Under the pieces are notes generated by a model. It had not been told where the DNA came from and made no database searches. It saw nothing but the letters and a program-made list of their open reading frames with translations. A stretch of DNA of 35,330 bases from Clostridium sp. GTDB taxonomy: Bacteria; Bacillota; Clostridia; Clostridiales; Clostridiaceae. Location of the stretch: assembly GCF_021372645.1 (NCBI RefSeq), contig NZ_JAJFUC010000046.1, positions 1 to 35,330 on the forward strand, given 5' to 3'. Shown piece after piece: positions 35,275-35,330 of this stretch (positions are counted from its first letter, which is position 1; the number at the start of each line of letters is the position of its first letter). The translations under genes were made by a program, and so were the position numbers.

Positions 35275-35330
35275 ATGTCTAGAAAATTAGATAATGCCAG
35301 TTGGGAAGAATGCATCAATAAATTTAATTC
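35275..35330 (+). CDS. Start of an unknown gene, cut by the window edge
   Basis: ATG with GGGAGGA 6-7 nt upstream, then 18 codons reading MSRKLDNASWEECINKFN. Too short to assign. The beginning of a site-specific recombinase or transposase would suit the place and the masked ribosome binding site, but this cannot be shown. Confidence 0.5.
   Translation, partial: MSRKLDNASWEECINKFN

Overview
The window is very AT-rich (roughly a quarter G+C by eye). It uses strong AGGAGG-type ribosome binding sites, frequent TTG/GTG starts and short hairpin terminators, which fits a low-GC Firmicute, most likely a Clostridium. There are no rRNA, tRNA or core metabolic genes. Transposition genes, site-specific recombinases, defence-type proteins and a replication-type helicase fill the space, so this is an accessory region: a plasmid, an integrative element or a genomic defence island. 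Nearly everything from 0.2 to 29.7 kb is on the minus strand.

Layout. (1) 0.2-7.2 kb, two cassettes: a coupled pair of dynamin-like GTPases (the upstream one ending in a NusA-like tandem KH region), and a TrlF-type PHP/ABC-like ATPase. Each cassette ends in the same two-hairpin 3' module. (2) 7.6-13.5 kb: a Tn7-like transposition operon tnsA-tnsB-tnsC-tniQ with overlapping genes. The adjacent cassettes are probably its cargo. The TnsA homologue lacks the catalytic Asp equivalent to Tn7 TnsA D114, and a serine resolvase lies directly upstream. (3) 14.6-19.9 kb: a small orphan, a 648-aa HEPN (Apea-like) protein, a decayed fragment, a CoiA-like nuclease and a winged-helix regulator. (4) 20.0-23.1 kb: a class III cyclase-like protein next to an FRG-domain protein, then an orphan. 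(5) 23.1-28.3 kb: an operon with two paralogous DUF1566/Lcl-like coiled-coil proteins flanking an LRAT-domain coiled-coil protein. (6) 28.4-30.7 kb: a second serine recombinase, small orphans and an extremely AT-rich spacer holding a perfect 23-bp inverted repeat. (7) 30.7-35.3 kb: a DUF2325 coiled-coil protein, a RecD2-like helicase, a helix-turn-helix protein whose frame runs upstream without a start codon, and the first codons of a plus-strand gene behind a hairpin that would mask its ribosome binding site.

Taken together, the window reads as layered mobile DNA carrying several putative anti-invader modules. The strongest candidates for something undescribed are the GTPase/NusA-like-KH pair with its repeated 3' RNA module, the LRAT/DUF1566 operon, and the cyclase-like/FRG pair. 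All functional roles are inferred from domain recognition by eye; no database search was run.
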